From: Compostimonas suwonensis
GTDB lineage: Bacteria > Actinomycetota > Actinomycetes > Actinomycetales > Microbacteriaceae
Direction: 5' to 3'
DNA length: 64,000 nucleotides
Assembly (NCBI RefSeq): GCF_002797855.1
Contig: NZ_PGFB01000008.1
Location: 1 to 64,000, forward strand
The notes under the pieces were generated by a model. The model saw nothing but the letters and a program-made list of their open reading frames with translations. It was not told the origin of the DNA and made no database searches. Positions within the stretch are counted from its first letter, which is position 1. Every line of letters begins with the position of its first letter. Both the position numbers and the translations under genes were made by a program. Below are positions 60,218-64,000 of this stretch, piece after piece.

Positions 60218-60835
60218 CTACGAATCCAGCGTATCGGATTGGGCGAGCACAGAGGCCCGTCGAGCACGAATGATCCGCACGGTCTCCGAGAGATAGATGA
60301 AACCGGCCCACCAATACAGGAACGCGCCCCAGATGGCGAAGGCCCAGGCGACGGGCTCCGAGAGCCACGCGATCACCGGGAACGCCTGCCCCAGCATCAG
60401 CAGCGGCAGCGCGTAGAAGAGGCAGAAGGTCGCGATCTTGCCGACCCGGTGCACGGGCAGCGGGCCGTAGCGGTGGTTCGCGAGCACGACGGCGAGCACG
60501 ATGAGCATGACGTCGCGGCCGACGATGACGGCGACGAGCCACCACGGCACGAGCTCGCGCCAGGCGAGGCCGATGAGGGTCGCGAAGATGTAGAGGCGGT
60601 CGGCCGCCGGGTCGAGCAGCTGGCCGAGACGCGTCACCTGGTGCAGGCGGCGGGCGAGGTAGCCGTCGAGGAAGTCGGTGAGGCTCGACACGACGAGCGT
60701 CGCGAGTGCGAGCACGTCTTGGCCGACGATGATCAGGACGAGGAAGACGGGCACCAGGAGCAGGCGGAAGAAGCTCAGCAGGTTGGGAATCGTCATAACC
60801 CGCGAGCTGACCTCTTCGACTCGCGCCTGTCCCAC
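60218..60835 (-). CDS. CDP-alcohol phosphatidyltransferase (PgsA2-like)
   Basis: This membrane enzyme transfers a phosphatidyl group from CDP-diacylglycerol to an alcohol, most likely in phospholipid synthesis. The 205-residue protein has the complete motif DFLDGYLAR...G...D...D (D54, D57, R62, G71, D75, D79) and about five membrane segments. The acceptor (glycerol phosphate or another alcohol) is uncertain. The start is GTG seven bases after TAGACT with no Shine-Dalgarno; an alternative is the ATG of MTIPNLLSFFRL. It heads the pgsA-garA-ftsR operon. Confidence 0.9.
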   Translation of the reverse strand: MGQARVEEVSSRVMTIPNLLSFFRLLLVPVFLVLIIVGQDVLALATLVVSSLTDFLDGYLARRLHQVTRLGQLLDPAADRLYIFATLIGLAWRELVPWWLVAVIVGRDVMLIVLAVVLANHRYGPLPVHRVGKIATFCLFYALPLLMLGQAFPVIAWLSEPVAWAFAIWGAFLYWWAGFIYLSETVRIIRARRASVLAQSDTLDS

Positions 60836-60848
60836 GTCCCCCAGTCTA
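60836..60848 (-). promoter_or_regulatory. Candidate leaderless promoter of pgsA-garA-ftsR
   Basis: On the minus strand TAGACT (plus 60843-60848) is followed by seven bases and the GTG start. The short gap to the divergent DUF1295 gene (48 bases) holds a second, oppositely directed TAGACT. Confidence 0.55.
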
Positions 60849-60871
60849 GCGAGGTGGCGCCGACGAGGTCG

Positions 60872-60883
60872 TAGACTGCGACC
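60872..60883 (+). promoter_or_regulatory. Candidate leaderless promoter of the DUF1295 gene
   Basis: TAGACT (60872-60877) is followed by six bases and the ATG at 60884, with no ribosome-binding site between. Together with the pgsA promoter it forms a back-to-back pair within 36 bases. Confidence 0.55.
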
Positions 60884-61717
60884 ATGAGTCCATTACTGGT
60901 CTGCATCTGGATCTACATCGGCGTCAACGTCGTCACCTACGCGCTCTCCGTCATCACGAAAGAGCACTCGTGGGTCGATCGCATCTGGTCGATCGTGCCC
61001 GTCGTCTATGTGTGGGTCTTCGCGATCGCGGCCGGCCTCGAGGATCCGCGGCTCACGCTCATGGCCGTTCTCGTCACCCTCTGGGGCGCACGCCTGACCT
61101 TCAACTTCGCCCGCAAGGGCGGTTACGCGCCCGGCGGCGAGGACTACCGCTGGGCGGTGCTGCGCGGGCGGATGAAGGGGTGGCAGTTCGAGCTCTTCAA
61201 CCTCTTCTTCATCGTGATCTACCAGAACACGCTCATCCTGCTCTTCACCCTTCCCGCCTGGACGGCCTTCGAGAACCGCTCGACTCCGTTCGGCGTCTGG
61301 GACGTCGTCGTCGCCGTCGTCTTCCTGGCCTTCCTCGTGGGCGAGACGGTCGCCGACCAGCAGCAGTGGACCTTCCACCAGCGCAAGGCCGCGCAGGTGG
61401 CCGCCGGGCAGCGGCCGTCGCCGCGCTTCCTGCAGAGCGGGCTGTTCCGCTACTCGCGCCACCCGAACTTCTTCTTCGAGCAGGCGCAGTGGTGGGCCTT
61501 CTTCGTGTTCGCCGCGCTCGCGGCCGGCACCGTTCTCGTCTGGACGGTCATCGGGCCCCTGCTGCTCACCCTGCTCTTCATCGGCTCGACCGTCTTCACC
61601 GAGAGCATCACGCTCTCGCGCTACCCGGAGTACGCCGACTACCGCAAGACGACGTCGCCGATCATCCCGTGGTTCCCGCGGCGGCAGCCCGACGCCCGCG
61701 CCGCCGAGGCGAGCTGA
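60884..61717 (+). CDS. DUF1295 membrane protein, steroid 5-alpha-reductase-like
   Basis: The 277-residue protein has about six or seven hydrophobic segments and the family signatures LWGARLTFNFARKGGY, RWAVLRGRM, and FRYSRHPNFFFEQAQWWAFF with the conserved RHPNF(F)E element seen in isoprenylcysteine methyltransferases and steroid reductases. The family usually acts on lipids or quinone-like substrates with NADPH or S-adenosylmethionine, but no substrate can be given. It is divergent from pgsA. Confidence 0.87.
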   Translation: MSPLLVCIWIYIGVNVVTYALSVITKEHSWVDRIWSIVPVVYVWVFAIAAGLEDPRLTLMAVLVTLWGARLTFNFARKGGYAPGGEDYRWAVLRGRMKGWQFELFNLFFIVIYQNTLILLFTLPAWTAFENRSTPFGVWDVVVAVVFLAFLVGETVADQQQWTFHQRKAAQVAAGQRPSPRFLQSGLFRYSRHPNFFFEQAQWWAFFVFAALAAGTVLVWTVIGPLLLTLLFIGSTVFTESITLSRYPEYADYRKTTSPIIPWFPRRQPDARAAEAS

Positions 61718-61791
61718 CGGCGGGAGCCGACACGTGGGCCTGACGACGAGGGCCTGAGAACGAGGATCTGACGCGGAGGTCGGAGCGCGGC

Positions 61792-62718
61792 TCAGCGGCC
61801 GCGCGCGGCATCCATCCGGCTCAGCAGCCACGACGGCCCCGCGAGGTGCGCGCCCAGCTCGGAGACCCTGCGCCCCAGCTCGCGGTCGGCCGTGACCACG
61901 TGCACGGCGGTGAGACTCCCGTCGTCGCGCGCTCTCTCGACGAGGTCGACGATGGCCTGATCGCCGTCGTGCTCCGCACGGGCGATCGTGAGGGCTGCGC
62001 GACCGTGCGGCGGCGCCAGTCGCGGCTGCGCGGCCTTCGCCTCGCCTTCGACCACGAGCACGGTGCGCGGCCAGGCGAGTGTCGGGGACGCGTCGAAGTC
62101 CGCGGGCAGCCCCTCGTCGAGGGCGGCCTGCAGCTCCCCCGCGAGCCGTTCCGTCGCGCCCGCGCGATCGCGCCACCACCCGGTGGGGCGGGAGCCGAGC
62201 ACATTGGCCGAGTCGACGACGAGCAGGATGCCGCGCCCCAGCCCGGCCCGCAGCGCCGGCCAGCTCGCGGCGAACCCCGGATGCAGCGGATACCCCTCCA
62301 CCTCGGAGACCGGGACCCAGCGCAGCTCGATGCTCTCCGGGTCGCCGATCGTCGCCTCGAACGGCTCGGTGACGTCGGCGACGACCGTGGAGTAGCTCCA
62401 GATCCCGAGGTCGAGCACCGTCAGCGTGCGCACCCGCAGGCGCGCCGGGTCGACCCCGGCCTCCTCGCGCGCCTCGCGGAAGGCCGCGTCGACCGCCGAC
62501 TCGCCGCCGTGCCGTGCGCCGCCGGGCAGGCCCCAGGTGCCGCCGAAGTGGCTCCACTCCGCGCGGTGCTGCAGCAGCACACCGGCCTCGGGGTCGTGGG
62601 CGAGCAGGCCCGCTGCGCCGAAGCGACCCCAGTACCGGCGTCCGTCGGGGCCCTCCACCCAGGCGTCCCCGCTGTCGCGAGGCCGATGCGGCGGGCCCGA
62701 GGGGCGGAGGTCGTCCAT
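61792..62718 (-). CDS. NUDIX hydrolase fused to a PIN/NYN-like nuclease domain
   Basis: This 308-residue two-domain protein has, in residues about 25-155, a NUDIX domain with the complete box (G67 to V89: G, E73, REAREE, G, V), preceded by WGLPGG. Residues about 163-300 form a second domain: LLVVDSANVLGSRP (D169), LVVEGEAK (E224), DGDQAIVDLV (D251, D253, D258) and HVVTADRELGRRVSELG (D278), the spacing of acidic residues in PIN/NYN-type ribonucleases. The two parts probably act on nucleotides or RNA ends, but substrates are unknown. It follows the MFS gene by 34 bases on the same strand. Confidence 0.85.
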   Translation of the reverse strand: MDDLRPSGPPHRPRDSGDAWVEGPDGRRYWGRFGAAGLLAHDPEAGVLLQHRAEWSHFGGTWGLPGGARHGGESAVDAAFREAREEAGVDPARLRVRTLTVLDLGIWSYSTVVADVTEPFEATIGDPESIELRWVPVSEVEGYPLHPGFAASWPALRAGLGRGILLVVDSANVLGSRPTGWWRDRAGATERLAGELQAALDEGLPADFDASPTLAWPRTVLVVEGEAKAAQPRLAPPHGRAALTIARAEHDGDQAIVDLVERARDDGSLTAVHVVTADRELGRRVSELGAHLAGPSWLLSRMDAARGR

Positions 62719-62752
62719 GTACCTAGCCTCTCACCTCGGGGGCCCGGAAACC

Positions 62753-64000
62753 CTAGACGAGCATCGCGGGCACCCGGGGCTTCACGGCCGAACGCAGGGT
62801 GATCGTGAGGACGGCGGCGACCGCGCAGCCCGCGGCGATGATGACGAGCGTTGTGCTCAGGCCGATCGCCGAGGTGAGGATGGGGAAGAACAGCGTGCCG
62901 ACCGCGGCCCCGACCTTGCCGGAGGCGGCGGCGATCCCCGAGCCGCTGCCCCGGATCTCGGCGGGGAACGCCTCGGTGGGCATCAGGAAGGTCGTCGCGT
63001 TGGGCCCGGCGTTCATAAAGAAGTTGAACGCCGCGAAGCCGATGAGCACGAGCGCGAGGTTGAGCGGGCTGCCGTCGGTGAGGGTCGTCGCGATCGCGAG
63101 CACGAGCAGGCCGCCGGCCATGACGAAGAAGCCCGCCGACTGCAGCACGACGGCGCCGAGCCGCGCGATCGTCAGGAGTGCCGTGGCGAAGCCGAAGACG
63201 AGGAAGAGGTCGAGGAGGGCGGCGCCCTCGGTCGAGGTGATGTCGTCGGCGATGAACTGCGTCGACGCCGACGGCGAGAGCGCGATGGCGGCGAGGATCG
63301 TCGGAGTGAAGACCCCGACCCCGTAGGTCGCGATGTCCATGAGGAACCACGGCACGGAGGTCAGGAGGGTCGACTTCCGGTAGCGCTTCGAGAAGAGATC
63401 CCGCAGATCGGCCTTGTGCACGGTCGTGAGAGCGCCGGCGACCTCCTCGTCGCGGATCTCCTCCACCGTGACGAGCCGCTCGCAGAAGACCGACATGGCC
63501 GCCGCGGCCTCCTTGAGCTGGTTGGTCGCCGCGAGCCACTGCGGGCTCTCGGGCACCCCGCGCCGCAGCCAGACGATCACGATCGCGGGAACGACGCCGG
63601 CGCCGAGCATCCAGCGCCAGGCGTCGGGCGTGGGCTCGAGGGTGAGGATCGCGAGGCCCACGAGCACACCCAGGATCTGGCCGACCGCCTGGAAGCTGAA
63701 GGTCGCGACGAGCAGGCGGGTGCGCAGCCGGGAGGGCGCGATCTCGCTCACGTAGCTCGAGCTGATCGGGTAGTCGGCGCCGATGCCGACTCCGAGCAGG
63801 AAGCGGAAGGCGACGAGCCACCACAGGCTCGGCGCGAGGGCGGAGAGCAGGGCGAAGACGACGAACATCGCGAGGTCGATGCGGAAGGCGAGCTTGCGGC
63901 CGATCCGGTCGGAGACCGGGCCCATGACCGCTGCGCCGACGATCGCGCCCACGATCGCCGCCGAGCTCGCGAGGCCCGTCTCCCACGGGGTGAGGTTCCA
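62753..64000 (-). CDS. MFS transporter, sugar/phosphate porter type (5' end missing)
   Basis: This major-facilitator transporter is cut by the window edge; 415 residues are visible and the reading frame is still open at base 64000 (…LTPWETGLASSAAIVGA). About eleven membrane segments remain. Family motifs are GPVSDRIGRK between the first helices, FLLGVGIGADYPISSSYVSEIAPSRLR, and the later PTEAFPAEIRGSGSGIAAASGKVGA, which resemble the sugar-porter and phosphate/organic-acid subfamilies. The substrate is not determinable. Confidence 0.88.
   Translation of the reverse strand, partial: WNLTPWETGLASSAAIVGAIVGAAVMGPVSDRIGRKLAFRIDLAMFVVFALLSALAPSLWWLVAFRFLLGVGIGADYPISSSYVSEIAPSRLRTRLLVATFSFQAVGQILGVLVGLAILTLEPTPDAWRWMLGAGVVPAIVIVWLRRGVPESPQWLAATNQLKEAAAAMSVFCERLVTVEEIRDEEVAGALTTVHKADLRDLFSKRYRKSTLLTSVPWFLMDIATYGVGVFTPTILAAIALSPSASTQFIADDITSTEGAALLDLFLVFGFATALLTIARLGAVVLQSAGFFVMAGGLLVLAIATTLTDGSPLNLALVLIGFAAFNFFMNAGPNATTFLMPTEAFPAEIRGSGSGIAAASGKVGAAVGTLFFPILTSAIGLSTTLVIIAAGCAVAAVLTITLRSAVKPRVPAMLV

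Overview
The window looks like conserved chromosomal backbone of a high-GC actinobacterium, most likely a member of the Microbacteriaceae. The evidence is the GC-rich coding bias, frequent GTG/TTG starts, the qcrCAB/ctaCDEF respiratory set with a dihaem QcrC, mycothione reductase, Wag31-type DivIVA, and actinobacterial families such as DUF3040, DUF3043, CtaF, Rv2175c and GarA. I see no tRNA, rRNA, CRISPR array, insertion sequence, prophage or origin. Gene order matches the mycobacterial core closely (trpD-ctaE-qcrCAB-ctaFC; wag31 to mraZ; idsA-Rv2175c-pknL-aroG-plsC-fadD15; pgsA2-garA-ftsR), so this is essentially housekeeping DNA with some compaction and shuffling.

Region by region. 1-10 kb: trpD (minus) diverges from ctaE-qcrC-qcrA-qcrB (plus), followed by an rRNA methyltransferase and by ctaC-ctaD-ctaF (minus). 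Together these build the menaquinol:cytochrome c / cytochrome aa3 branch. 10-20 kb: erpA, an M20 dipeptidase, a DUF3043 membrane protein, pyrD, hisD-nrdR, a flavin reductase behind a ten-codon upstream reading frame, and dnaE. 20-40 kb: one long minus-strand division and cell-wall (dcw) cluster, in transcription order mraZ-rsmH-ftsL-ftsI-murE-murF-mraY-murD-ftsW-murG-murC-ftsQ-ftsZ-yggS-sepF-yggT-divIVA-lspA-rluD-dnaE. Many of its genes overlap by four bases. DUF3040 lies upstream and is insulated from mraZ by two intrinsic terminators.

40-50 kb: a polyprenyl synthase, an Rv2175c-like DNA-binding protein, a LysM secreted protein, a PASTA Ser/Thr kinase (PknL type), class II DAHP synthase, an acyltransferase, a ROK glucokinase and a long-chain acyl-CoA synthetase. 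50-58 kb: def, mtr, an EspI/MinD-like ATPase, pyruvate carboxylase and an orphan ParA. 58-64 kb: a MerR regulator, ftsR, garA, pgsA, a DUF1295 membrane protein, a NUDIX hydrolase fused to a PIN/NYN-like domain, and an MFS transporter cut by the window edge.

The genes cover precursor synthesis (murC-G, mraY), septum assembly (ftsZ, sepF, ftsQ, ftsL, ftsW, ftsI), polar growth (divIVA), their control by Ser/Thr phosphorylation (pknL, garA) and MerR regulators (ftsR), plus respiration and central carbon supply. The most interesting signals are regulatory or sub-genic: a recurring -10 hexamer placed 6-7 bases before start codons (leaderless transcripts), a 65-bp hairpin element present twice in convergent gaps, an altered MurE specificity motif, a coupled upstream reading frame, tandem terminators before mraZ, and the NUDIX-NYN fusion. 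I did not find a convincing wholly new multi-gene system.
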